The notes under the pieces were generated by a model. That model did no database searches. It saw only the letters and a program-made list of their open reading frames with translations, and had not been told where the DNA came from. Shown here in pieces: positions 32,956-40,893 of a stretch of DNA of 64,000 nt (position 1 is its first letter; each line of letters starts with the position of its first letter). The stretch is from E44-bin32 sp034430595 (lineage in GTDB: Bacteria > Chloroflexota > Anaerolineae > Anaerolineales > E44-bin32). Location of the stretch: the NCBI GenBank assembly GCA_034430595.1, contig DAOUEL010000064.1:1-64000 (forward strand), in the 5' to 3' direction. The position numbers and the translations under genes are program-made.

Positions 32956-34581
32956 TCAGTCCTCCCGCTCTCCAATCATTACTGCGATAGCGGATTCCGG
33001 GCTGCCTTCTTTGCGCCAAACCATAGGTTCGAACCCATGTTCGGCGGAAAGGGCCAGGGCGAATGCCGCTCCAATTCCTGGCTCGTGCCTGAGCTGGTTG
33101 TAGTAAGCAAGATATTGCTGTGCTTTGGATTCAGGCGGAACCGTGGAGACTGGGTTGTAAAACTCGGTGATGAAAAACATCTTACCTGGATAGCGGTGAC
33201 GGTAGGCTTCGTACGTTCGACCGCCATCAAGAGCGTTCAACCCGAAGGTATCCCGCCACTGGCAGTGAACCCCGATCCAATCCGCATCAAAGACAGCCTG
33301 CCCAGCCTGCTCCAGGAATAGATTCGCATCTTCCTGCCAACCAGGAATACCCGGACCGGGTGCCAGTCCAGGAAAACCAAAGCGAAATTCTGGAAAGCGT
33401 TTTTTAAGTGACCCCAGGACTTTAACAAACCACTCTGCAAACTCGTGTCCATCCTGCCAGGTCCTATTCCACCCCGCAAATTGAAGATTGGGATTTGCAT
33501 GCAGTTCCACCTCTCGCACACCCAGCTCGTAAAAACGACCTAAATCTGTTTCGATTTGTGCGACAAATTGCTCTGCCTGCAGTGGCTCACGGCTGAAATC
33601 TGCGCTGGCCCGCACCATAATCAGCATACCCGGCCGGATTTCGCGCAACGCCAGTACTGTCTCATCCGAATCCATCAGGCCGAGCTTTACCGCCTCTAAC
33701 TTTGCCAGCTTGACGATCTCCAGATCTTCATCGGTTAGCGGCCCATCGACGCGTCCGTGGGCTCCAATCAAACAACGCCCGGCTGCCCACGAGAGGGCTT
33801 CGATCGATTTGCGGTAGCTCCCCTCCGGCCAGACCATGTAGGGTGTTGGATCGAGAATGTCCTTCGGGAAGTTCGTCTCTTTCCGTTCTGTGGCGCCATC
33901 ACGTTTGAGCGTTAGATGAAGATGAGAGCCGGTTGATGCGCCGGTTGAATCTGCAAGACCAATCACCTGGCCGGCTTTAACTGCCTCGCCGACATGAACA
34001 AGAGGCTGTGCCAGGTGGGCGTAGACCGTTTTATAACTATCTTTGTGACGAATACGCACATGAATCCCGTAAGGGTGATCCCTTGGGTTCGTATGTACCT
34101 CGAATACTTCACCATCCGCACAGCAGTAGATATTGGATTTCGAGAACGCTCGAATATCCAGGCCTTCGTGAGCCGGCACTCCAAAGCGGCTGTAAATTTG
34201 TGGATTTGCGCCAAAGGGCTGGGTAATCACGGGAAAATCTGTCGGCCAAAGCAGGTAGAAGGGTTTGCGCTTTTGGCCATATCGGTCTTGTTCGTCAACC
34301 CGCTGCCGCAGTTCTTTCTCCAGCTGTTTCGGTTCTGAAGCCTCAATGATGTCAAGCCGGACACCCGGAAATTGAGCCTGCAGCCATTCTTCAATGTCCC
34401 CTTCAAGTGGATACGCTTCGGGAGCCCGCGGCAGGGTCACAACCTGGGCCGGAAACATATATCTGCCGGCCGTCCCAGGATCTTTGGTGAGGTTGACCCC
34501 ATACTGCATCACATAATCCCGGCAAGCCCGTACCCAGGACCAGTAATCTTCACGTGGAAGCAGGATGATTTGATATTCCAT
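32956..34581 (-). CDS. M23 (LytM) peptidase domain fused to a TIM-barrel-like C-terminal domain
   Basis: 541 aa. Residues 1-105 are an uncharacterised leader with no signal peptide or membrane segment. Residues 110-250 are an M23 metallopeptidase with all ligands: H138-x3-D142, AHL (H189) and H220-x-H222. Residues 260-541 look like a glycosidase-type alpha/beta barrel (VREVELHANPN, DWIGVHCQW, GKMFFITEFYNP with a candidate catalytic Glu), family not recognised. M23 enzymes cut peptidoglycan peptide bridges and normally act outside the cell, so the missing export signal is odd. GGAGAG precedes ATG. Convergent with the YprB-like gene; radC lies upstream. Confidence 0.8.
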   Translation of the reverse strand: MEYQIILLPREDYWSWVRACRDYVMQYGVNLTKDPGTAGRYMFPAQVVTLPRAPEAYPLEGDIEEWLQAQFPGVRLDIIEASEPKQLEKELRQRVDEQDRYGQKRKPFYLLWPTDFPVITQPFGANPQIYSRFGVPAHEGLDIRAFSKSNIYCCADGEVFEVHTNPRDHPYGIHVRIRHKDSYKTVYAHLAQPLVHVGEAVKAGQVIGLADSTGASTGSHLHLTLKRDGATERKETNFPKDILDPTPYMVWPEGSYRKSIEALSWAAGRCLIGAHGRVDGPLTDEDLEIVKLAKLEAVKLGLMDSDETVLALREIRPGMLIMVRASADFSREPLQAEQFVAQIETDLGRFYELGVREVELHANPNLQFAGWNRTWQDGHEFAEWFVKVLGSLKKRFPEFRFGFPGLAPGPGIPGWQEDANLFLEQAGQAVFDADWIGVHCQWRDTFGLNALDGGRTYEAYRHRYPGKMFFITEFYNPVSTVPPESKAQQYLAYYNQLRHEPGIGAAFALALSAEHGFEPMVWRKEGSPESAIAVMIGERED

Positions 34582-34596
34582 AAGATGAGCTCTCCG

Positions 34597-35298
34597 CTAT
34601 GAAAATCCCAGACGTCGGGCTTTAAGTGAAACGAATCGGCCCTGCCCGATGACAATGTGATCCAGTACTTCAATATCCAATATTTTCCCGGCCTCAATGA
34701 TAGTCCGCGTCACGGCTACATCCTCCGGACTGGGAGTTGGATCCCCGCTGGGGTGGTTATGAGCCAGGATGATCGCGGCGGCCTGTTCTCGTACAGCCTC
34801 CCGAAAGATCTCGCCCACTCGAATAAAAGAGCTGTTGAGCGAGCCGCGGTAAACCTCAACGGTGCGTATAAGCTGATTTCGTGTATCGAGCAGTAAAACA
34901 CGAAGATGCTCCCTCTCCAATGCACTCATCTCATAGAGCAGTAATGCCGCAGCATCTTCCGGAGACTGGATCTTTATCTTCTCTTCGGGGACTGCCGCTG
35001 AAAGCCGCCGACCAAGCTCAATCGCCGCTTTAATTTGAGCCGCTTTGGCCGGACCTATCCCGCGTTGAGATTTCAGTATGGCATAACTCATCCTGTGCAA
35101 TCCTGGGAGACCTCCTGACTGCGCGATCAGCTTCTGGCTAACTTGAACGGCGTTCAAGCCGGCCAAACCAGTGCGAATGAGTATCGCCAGAAGTTCGGCA
35201 TTGGAAAGCGCTTTCGCTCCGAGCGCCGCCAGTCTCTCACGCGGACGATCTCCTGCATCGAGATCTTTGATCCGGTATCCTGCCTGTAATTCCCCCAT
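34597..35298 (-). CDS. radC: RadC family JAMM/MPN+ protein
   Basis: N-terminal helix-hairpin-helix part (LAALGAKALSNAELLAILI; SQRGIGPAKAAQIKAA) and a C-terminal JAMM domain with HNHPSGDPTPSPED, whose His, His and Asp would bind zinc. Historically linked to repair, but the true role of RadC proteins is unsettled. ATG 35298 is chosen because GGGGAGGTG lies 5 bases upstream; the longer frame to 35397 has an N-terminus unlike the family. 233 aa. Divergent from the zinc-ribbon gene. Confidence 0.92.
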   Translation of the reverse strand: MGELQAGYRIKDLDAGDRPRERLAALGAKALSNAELLAILIRTGLAGLNAVQVSQKLIAQSGGLPGLHRMSYAILKSQRGIGPAKAAQIKAAIELGRRLSAAVPEEKIKIQSPEDAAALLLYEMSALEREHLRVLLLDTRNQLIRTVEVYRGSLNSSFIRVGEIFREAVREQAAAIILAHNHPSGDPTPSPEDVAVTRTIIEAGKILDIEVLDHIVIGQGRFVSLKARRLGFS

Positions 35299-35399
35299 GC
35301 TGCACCTCCCCTTGAGCGCAGTTGCGGGGACTCTACAGCAGCAAAGGAGCGCTGTCAACGCAGTGGTCCGGAAATTGCATTCGCTAATCATGCACATGC

Positions 35400-35420
35400 T
35401 ATAATGCCGCGCATGAGGAG
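35400..35420 (+). promoter_or_regulatory. -10 and ribosome site of zinc-ribbon gene
   Basis: TATAAT (35400-35405) with TTGCAT 19 bases further upstream, then AGGAG (35416-35420), 6 bases before ATG 35427. The mRNA leader would be only about 14 bases, a short-leader contrast to the leaderless genes. Confidence 0.5.
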
Positions 35421-35426
35421 AATCCT

Positions 35427-35900
35427 ATGGCGAACGCGCTCGGCCTAACATCGCTCGGCAAGCTTTTTACGATCCTGACGGCTTTCATCGGAGCTTTCCT
35501 GGCCGCGCTCTGGGTCAGTCTGGTCGTCTGGACATGGCGCGATATTCGATCTCGCTCTCCCGACCGTCTCGTTCAAATCCTGGCAGCAGTCGTCGTTGCT
35601 GTTCTTAATCTGCCGGGGTTGATAATCTATTGGATCCTGCGGCCGCCAATGACGCTTGATGAACAGTATCAAGCCACCCTGGAAGAAGAAGCTCTATTGG
35701 CAGAGGTTGAAGGCCACTCAAGGTGCCCGGGGTGCAGCGCGGTCATCGAGCCTGAGTGGCAAGTCTGTGCTCACTGCCATACCCGCTTGAGGAAGCAGTG
35801 CGCACACTGTGGCGAGCTGTTGGAACTGTCCTGGCAGATCTGCCCGTTCTGCTCTACGCCGGTGCAAGGCGGCGTGGAAGCGGTCCCCGCGGAGTATTAA
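35427..35900 (+). CDS. Two-helix membrane protein with double zinc ribbon
   Basis: 157 aa. Two membrane segments (about 10-32 and 45-68), a short acidic linker, then a cytoplasmic double zinc ribbon: CPGC...CAHC and CAHC...CPFC. No enzyme motif. Such ribbons bind protein or nucleic acid. Single gene, divergent from radC and convergent with eno. Confidence 0.8.
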   Translation: MANALGLTSLGKLFTILTAFIGAFLAALWVSLVVWTWRDIRSRSPDRLVQILAAVVVAVLNLPGLIIYWILRPPMTLDEQYQATLEEEALLAEVEGHSRCPGCSAVIEPEWQVCAHCHTRLRKQCAHCGELLELSWQICPFCSTPVQGGVEAVPAEY

Positions 35901-35922
35901 TTTCTACCGCTGCTAAAATGTG

Positions 35923-35962
35923 AAATAAAAAGAAAAGAGCCTCGGCAATGATCCGGGGCTCT
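35923..35962 (-). terminator. Intrinsic terminator of eno
   Basis: Minus strand: AGAGCCCCGG, 7-base loop, CCGAGGCTCT (one G-T pair), then TTTTCTTTTT. Located 17 bases after the eno stop. Confidence 0.85.
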
Positions 35963-35979
35963 CGCATTTGCCGGTGGTT

Positions 35980-37281
35980 CTACCCTATTCCACCTCTGCT
36001 TAATGCAGCCCAACCAGCATATGCTGCACTCGCTCCGAGCTCATCTTCAATCCGCAGCAGTTGGTTGTACTTGGCCACCCGATCCGAGCGAGCCGGGGCA
36101 CCGGTCTTGATCTGTCCCATACCGATGGCGACCGCCAGATCAGCGATGGTCGCGTCCTCGGTCTCTCCCGAGCGGTGGGAAACCACTGCCCGCCAGCCAG
36201 CGTCACGGCAGAGTTGTACGGCCTCCATCGTTTCTGTGATCGTACCGATCTGGTTCAATTTAACTAAAAGCGCGTTGCAGGCCTTAAGCTCAATGCCTTT
36301 GCGGACACGCTCGGGATTCGTTACCAACAGGTCGTCCCCGACAATCTGGACCCTCCCACCAAGCTTTTCGGTCATCAACTGCCAGCCATCCCAGTCATCC
36401 TGGGCTAGCCCATCTTCAACCGATACGATCGGATATTGGTCGACCCAACTGCTCCAAAATTCGACCATTCCTGAACTATCAAGCTCCTTGCCCTCGCGTC
36501 GCAGATTGTAGAGCCCTTTTTTCGCGTCGTAGAATTCGGAAGCAGCAGGATCCAGGGCGAGCGCGACCTGCTCTCCAGCCTTAAAGCCAGCCTTAGTAAT
36601 CGCTTCTAAAATGACTTCGACAGCCTCGGCATTTGCCTTCAACGCTGGCGCATAACCGCCTTCATCCCCGACCAGGGCAGTGTAGCCTTTCTCGCGCAGG
36701 ACTGTCTTCAGCGTGTGATAAATTTCTGCTCCCCAGCGCAAGCCTTCGGCAAAACTCGGCGCACCGAGCGGCATGATCATAAACTCCTGAGCGTCGGTGG
36801 ACTGCCAACCGGTATGCGCACCACCATTCAGAATGTTCATCATAGGCACAGGCAGTAAGTGGCTGTTCACACCACCCAGATAGCTGTAGAGCGGCAGACC
36901 CAACGAATTAGCCGCCGCTTTGGCTGCTGCCAGACTGACCCCGAGAATAGCGTTCGCCCCAAGCCGGGATTTATTCTCGGTGCCGTCAAGCTCGATCAAC
37001 GCCAAGTCGATCGCCCGCTGCTCAACCGCATCCCAGCCCAAGAGCAACTCGGAAATCTCTTCGTTCACATTCCTCACCGCATTACGAACACCCTTGCCTG
37101 AATAGCGATCCTGATCTCCATCCCGCAGCTCAAGTGCTTCATGGATTCCGGTCGACGCGCCAGATGGGACAATGGCTCGCCCCCAGCTTCCGTCAAAGAG
37201 AACAATCTCGACTTCGACGGTTGGGTTTCCGCGCGAATCCAGAACTTCCCGTGAATGGATGGCTTCGATGATAGTGTCCAT
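35980..37281 (-). CDS. eno: Enolase
   Basis: Converts 2-phosphoglycerate to phosphoenolpyruvate in glycolysis. N-terminal SREVLDSRGNPTVEV, then SGASTGIHEALELRDGD, the GDEGGYAP loop, VSVEDGLAQDDW, VGDDLLVTNPERV, and the C-terminal signature SHRSGETEDATIADLAV. 433 aa, full length. AAAGGAG precedes ATG 37281, and a TATAAT lies at 37318-37323 on the minus strand. Transcribed alone. Confidence 0.98.
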   Translation of the reverse strand: MDTIIEAIHSREVLDSRGNPTVEVEIVLFDGSWGRAIVPSGASTGIHEALELRDGDQDRYSGKGVRNAVRNVNEEISELLLGWDAVEQRAIDLALIELDGTENKSRLGANAILGVSLAAAKAAANSLGLPLYSYLGGVNSHLLPVPMMNILNGGAHTGWQSTDAQEFMIMPLGAPSFAEGLRWGAEIYHTLKTVLREKGYTALVGDEGGYAPALKANAEAVEVILEAITKAGFKAGEQVALALDPAASEFYDAKKGLYNLRREGKELDSSGMVEFWSSWVDQYPIVSVEDGLAQDDWDGWQLMTEKLGGRVQIVGDDLLVTNPERVRKGIELKACNALLVKLNQIGTITETMEAVQLCRDAGWRAVVSHRSGETEDATIADLAVAIGMGQIKTGAPARSDRVAKYNQLLRIEDELGASAAYAGWAALSRGGIG

Positions 37282-37394
37282 GCTCGTTGAACTCCTTTGT
37301 CAGATACACGTCCTGCAATTATAAACCCATCGGGTTTTGTCCCCTGGCTTTCATTATCCGTTCGGTAGTGAAGAGACGTCATCGGGCTGCGTGA

Positions 37395-37407
37395 TAAAAT
37401 CGTGATC
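37395..37407 (+). promoter_or_regulatory. -10 element of cysteine desulfurase gene, predicted leaderless
   Basis: TAAAAT (37395-37400) ends 7 bases before ATG 37408. No Shine-Dalgarno; the in-frame GTG 37402 would lie almost on the -10. Confidence 0.45.
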
Positions 37408-38583
37408 ATGTCTGAATCTCCTGCGTATTTCGACCACTCCGCAACGACACCGCTTGACGAACGAGTGCTCGAATCGATGCTGCCTTATTTCACCCACGAC
37501 TATGGCAATCCTTCTTCTGTCCATCGCTGGGGGCAGGAAGCCGAAGCGGCGATATCTTCCTCGCGAGAACGAATCGCAAGCGTGCTAGATTGTGAAGGAA
37601 ATGCACTGAGCTTCACCTCTGGAGCATCGGAGAGCAATAACCTGGCCTTGGTTGGAGTGGCTCTTGCACAGCGGCACAGTAGCGGTTCGAATCAGATTGT
37701 CAGCACGGCAGTTGAACATCCATCGGTGTTGAATACCTTACACTGGTTGGAACGCGAACATGGATTTGAAGTTGTTTTGCTTCCGGTGGATTCCGCTGGG
37801 CTGGTTGATCCTGCCGCGCTCGAAGCAGTACTTACAAAGCGCACCGCGCTGGCTACAATCATTTATGCGAACAACGAAGTTGGATCCATCAACCCGATAG
37901 CAGAACTCGGGACAATCTGCCAGCAGGCCGGAGTTCCCTTCCACACCGACGCGACACAGGCGACCTGCTATCTTCCGATGCGGATCCCGGATCTGCATGT
38001 TGACCTGCTATCCCTCGGGGCTCACAAATTCTATGGACCAAAGGGGATTGGACTGCTTTATGTTCGCCCCGGAATGGTCCTGGAACACCTGCTCCACGGT
38101 GGAAGCCAGGAGCACGGCATACGCCCGGGCACGGAAAACACTCCGCTTATCGTTGGCATGGCTGAAGCGTTGAACATAGCTTTCGAGGAACGTGATGAAA
38201 CCGCCGAGAAGCTCAGGGGATTGTGCGCCAAGATCGTATCAACTGTTGCCGAGAAGATCCCGGCATCTACCCTGACTGGCCATCCGAGTAAGAGGCTCCC
38301 AAATCACGCATCCTTTGCCTTCAAAGGCCTCGAGAGCAACGCTCTCCTGGCTGCCCTCGATATACAGGGCTTTGCCTGTTCAGCAGGATCAGCCTGTAAG
38401 GTCGGCGATCCAGAACCATCGCGGGTGTTGACCGCGATGGGCTTTGATCGTGAATGGTCATTGGGATCGTTGCGCATCTCCCTCGGACGGGCGACGAACG
38501 AGCAGCAAGTCGATCGCTTCTGTCAAGTGCTGCCGGGCATCGTCAATCGTCTTCGCACAGCCGTTGGCTGGCAAACTCCGTGA
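37408..38583 (+). CDS. Cysteine desulfurase (NifS/IscS family)
   Basis: PLP enzyme removing sulfur from cysteine as an enzyme-bound persulfide. YFDHSATTPLD at the N-terminus, GASESNNLAL, HTDATQAT, the PLP lysine in GAHKFYGPKG (K207), and the active-site cysteine in CSAGSACKVG (C324). 391 aa. It overlaps mnmA by GTGA, so its likely role is sulfur supply for tRNA thiolation; it may also serve Fe-S cluster assembly. No IscU follows. Confidence 0.94.
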   Translation: MSESPAYFDHSATTPLDERVLESMLPYFTHDYGNPSSVHRWGQEAEAAISSSRERIASVLDCEGNALSFTSGASESNNLALVGVALAQRHSSGSNQIVSTAVEHPSVLNTLHWLEREHGFEVVLLPVDSAGLVDPAALEAVLTKRTALATIIYANNEVGSINPIAELGTICQQAGVPFHTDATQATCYLPMRIPDLHVDLLSLGAHKFYGPKGIGLLYVRPGMVLEHLLHGGSQEHGIRPGTENTPLIVGMAEALNIAFEERDETAEKLRGLCAKIVSTVAEKIPASTLTGHPSKRLPNHASFAFKGLESNALLAALDIQGFACSAGSACKVGDPEPSRVLTAMGFDREWSLGSLRISLGRATNEQQVDRFCQVLPGIVNRLRTAVGWQTP

Positions 38584-39647
38584 ATAGCAGAGAAAAGAGT
38601 GTCGCCATTGCGATGAGTGGTGGCGTCGACAGCTCGGTCGCTGCAGCTCTGCTTGCACGTAGTGGTGAAGCTGCCTTTGGCGTGATGCTGCGCCTGTGGA
38701 GCGCTGGACCAGCCCACTCCAATCGCTGCTGCACGCCAGCCGATGTGGAACGTGCTCGGAAAGTAGCTGCCCAGCTCGAGCTCCCGTTTTATGTTCTGGA
38801 TGTCAAAGCGCAATTCAAAAACGTTGTTGTTGATCCATTTATTGATGGCTATGCGAATGGGGTGACGCCGAATCCCTGCATAGCCTGCAACCGCTCCATC
38901 CGCTGGCGGCTCCTGCTCGACCATGCCCTGGCATTGGGAGCCAGCCAGCTCGCAACGGGTCACTATGCGCGCGTACAACACCTAGATGGCTCGACTCGCT
39001 TGCTGCGTGGAGCTGATCACTCGAAAGATCAATCCTATGTTTTAAGTATCTTGAACCAAGAACAATTGATGCACGCCGTCTTCCCGCTCGGCGAGCTCAC
39101 AAAGACTGATGTGAGAAGAATCGCGGGCGAGCTGGGCTTGCTGACCGCTGATAGACCCGAAAGCCAGGACCTGTGTTTCCTGGGTGAACAGGATTATCGC
39201 ACCTTCCTCGAAGAACAGGGAGCTGGAGGGCTCACTCCCGGACCGATCCTAAATACCGAAGGCCAGACTCTCGGAAGCCATCAGGGACTTGCCAGGTACA
39301 CCATCGGGCAGCGGAAGGGCATTGGAATTTCTTCCAGCGAGCCACTTTATGTGATTGAAAAGAGCCTGGCCGATAACGCCCTTGTCGTGGGGATTCGTGA
39401 TCAACTGGGAAGTGCAGAATTCACAATCACCAATACAAACTGGATCTCTGGTACGATTCCCAAGAGCCATGACCTGGTGGTCAGAGTGCGCTACAGGGCC
39501 TGCGAAGTTCCGGCTGAGCTTAAAAGGCTGCCGGGTGAACGAGTGCATGTTAAGCTCGGCCAGACGCTCCCAGACATCACTCCAGGCCAACAAGCCGTCT
39601 TCTACAGTGGCGAGCTATGTCTTGGCGGGGGTATGATCCTGCCATGA
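38580..39647 (+). CDS. mnmA: tRNA-specific 2-thiouridylase MnmA
   Basis: Adds sulfur at wobble U34 of tRNAs for Lys, Glu and Gln, using ATP and persulfide. PP-loop SGGVDSSVAAALL at residues 13-25, catalytic cysteines C100 (TPNPCIACN) and C199 (SQDLCFLGEQ), GHYARV, and RYTIGQRKGIG. Start GTG 38580 overlaps the desulfurase stop; the longer upstream frame overlaps that gene by over 120 bases and lacks family similarity. 355 aa is normal. Confidence 0.94.
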   Translation: MNSREKSVAIAMSGGVDSSVAAALLARSGEAAFGVMLRLWSAGPAHSNRCCTPADVERARKVAAQLELPFYVLDVKAQFKNVVVDPFIDGYANGVTPNPCIACNRSIRWRLLLDHALALGASQLATGHYARVQHLDGSTRLLRGADHSKDQSYVLSILNQEQLMHAVFPLGELTKTDVRRIAGELGLLTADRPESQDLCFLGEQDYRTFLEEQGAGGLTPGPILNTEGQTLGSHQGLARYTIGQRKGIGISSSEPLYVIEKSLADNALVVGIRDQLGSAEFTITNTNWISGTIPKSHDLVVRVRYRACEVPAELKRLPGERVHVKLGQTLPDITPGQQAVFYSGELCLGGGMILP

Positions 39648-39952
39648 CCATCCAGGGAGCAGCTTTTGGACTGCTCATCGCGGTTATCCTGCCCGCCACA
39701 CTGCATCTGCTGCGTGGTGGCAGCCTGAATCGTTTATTGCTCCTGATAGCGTCCGGTTGGATTGGATTCTTCAGTGGTCATTTCCTCGGCCAGTGGCTCA
39801 ACTGGCACCTGCTTCGAATTGGAGTGATCAACCTCTTCCCCGCCCTCTTCGCCGAACTGCTGGCGCTGCTTCTGACGATCGTACTCGCTGGTCCTGAACG
39901 CTCCTCCTCGGGATTGAAACGAGGTACGCAACGCCGCAGACCTCGCAAGTAA
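39644..39952 (+). CDS. Small membrane protein of unknown function
   Basis: 102 aa from ATG 39644 (ATGA overlap with mnmA). Three hydrophobic segments (about 5-22, 28-48, 60-82) and a strongly basic tail ending RGTQRRRPRK. Spacing with GWIGFFSGHFLGQWL is vaguely like the transglycosylase-associated (GlsB/YeaQ) group, but I cannot assign it. Confidence 0.6.
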   Translation: MTIQGAAFGLLIAVILPATLHLLRGGSLNRLLLLIASGWIGFFSGHFLGQWLNWHLLRIGVINLFPALFAELLALLLTIVLAGPERSSSGLKRGTQRRRPRK

Positions 39953-39961
39953 CCACTATGC

Positions 39962-39976
39962 TATAATTGCAGCACG
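39962..39976 (+). promoter_or_regulatory. -10 element before 39977 gene, near-leaderless
   Basis: TATAAT (39962-39967) ends 9 bases before ATG 39977, giving a leader of two or three bases at most. No Shine-Dalgarno. Confidence 0.4.
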
Positions 39977-40432
39977 ATGAGCGAATCTGATTCCGCGAAC
40001 CATCACGAACCGCCAAAACCAGGCCAGGAAGAAAAGCCCAAAGCAGGCCGCTCGACGATCTGGTTTGTGCTTGCCGCGATCCTGCTGCTCGTATTGGTGG
40101 TCGGGATCGTCTTCGCGGTAACAGCGATGGTCCGCAATCCACAGCAAACCGAAACGATTCGCGATATCGTAATTATCTTCGTCGCTGTCGAAGCATTGCT
40201 CATAGGCCTGGCGTTGATTGTGCTTGTGATCCAAATTGCCCGCCTGACCGATCTGCTTCGAAATGAAATTGGACCGATTCTCGAATCGACGAACGATACA
40301 CTGGGGAATCTAAGAGGTACCTCCCGTTTCCTGAGCGAGAATATGGTCAAACCGGTTATCAAGGCCAATAGTTCTCTCGCCGCAGTCCGACGAATCGTTG
40401 AACTGCTTGGTTTCAGACGCAATCGAAATTAA
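39977..40432 (+). CDS. Membrane protein with DUF948-like tail
   Basis: 151 aa. A charged, Pro-rich N-terminus, two membrane segments (about 30-52 and 64-88), then a helical region (LLRNEIGPILESTNDTLGNL) reminiscent of DUF948 proteins, which often neighbour YtxH genes. The YtxH gene follows 28 bases later, so they are likely cotranscribed. Function unknown. Confidence 0.6.
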   Translation: MSESDSANHHEPPKPGQEEKPKAGRSTIWFVLAAILLLVLVVGIVFAVTAMVRNPQQTETIRDIVIIFVAVEALLIGLALIVLVIQIARLTDLLRNEIGPILESTNDTLGNLRGTSRFLSENMVKPVIKANSSLAAVRRIVELLGFRRNRN

Positions 40433-40460
40433 CAACCCTTTACAACAAGGAGAGTACGAG

Positions 40461-40802
40461 ATGTCAGATCGAAATGGTGATTTCGGTGCTTTTATCTCAG
40501 GCTTCGTTATCGGTGGCTTGGTCGGGGCAGCGGTCGCTCTGCTTATGGCACCCCAATCCGGCGAAGATACCCGCACCCTGATTCGCGACAAAGGAATCGA
40601 ACTCAAGGATAAAGTCGATCAAGCTTCGCAGGAAACTCGGGCAAAGGCTGAGGAAATGGCGAAGGAAGCCCGAATGAAAGCAGAAGATCTTCAGAAGCGC
40701 GGTCAGGTTATTCTTGAAGAACAGAAGACACGGATTGAAAAGGCAGTCGAAACTGGGAAGAAAGCTGCCAAGCGCAAGCGGGACGAGATCAGCGATAGCT
40801 GA
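40461..40802 (+). CDS. YtxH-like protein
   Basis: 113 aa. One N-terminal membrane segment (FISGFVIGGLVGAAVALLMAP) ending in the APQSGEDTR sequence diagnostic of YtxH/general-stress proteins, then a long Lys/Glu-rich amphipathic helix. ATG 40461 is preceded by AAGGAGAG; the longer frame from 40398 overlaps the previous gene. Role in Bacillus homologues is general stress, mechanism unknown. Confidence 0.8.
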   Translation: MSDRNGDFGAFISGFVIGGLVGAAVALLMAPQSGEDTRTLIRDKGIELKDKVDQASQETRAKAEEMAKEARMKAEDLQKRGQVILEEQKTRIEKAVETGKKAAKRKRDEISDS

Positions 40803-40830
40803 ATTTACTCAATTTAAACCGTCGATTATG

Positions 40831-40862
40831 AAAAAGAATGCGCTCGATTGCGAGCGCATTCT
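40831..40862 (-). terminator. Intrinsic terminator of NAD(P)HX repair gene
   Basis: Perfect 12-bp stem AGAATGCGCTCG/CGAGCGCATTCT with a 4-base loop. On the minus strand it is followed by TTTT, and it lies 31 bases after that gene's stop. It may also stop the plus-strand YtxH transcript. Confidence 0.85.
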
Positions 40863-40893
40863 GCTGTTAACTACCAAGCTTAATGTACAAAGA

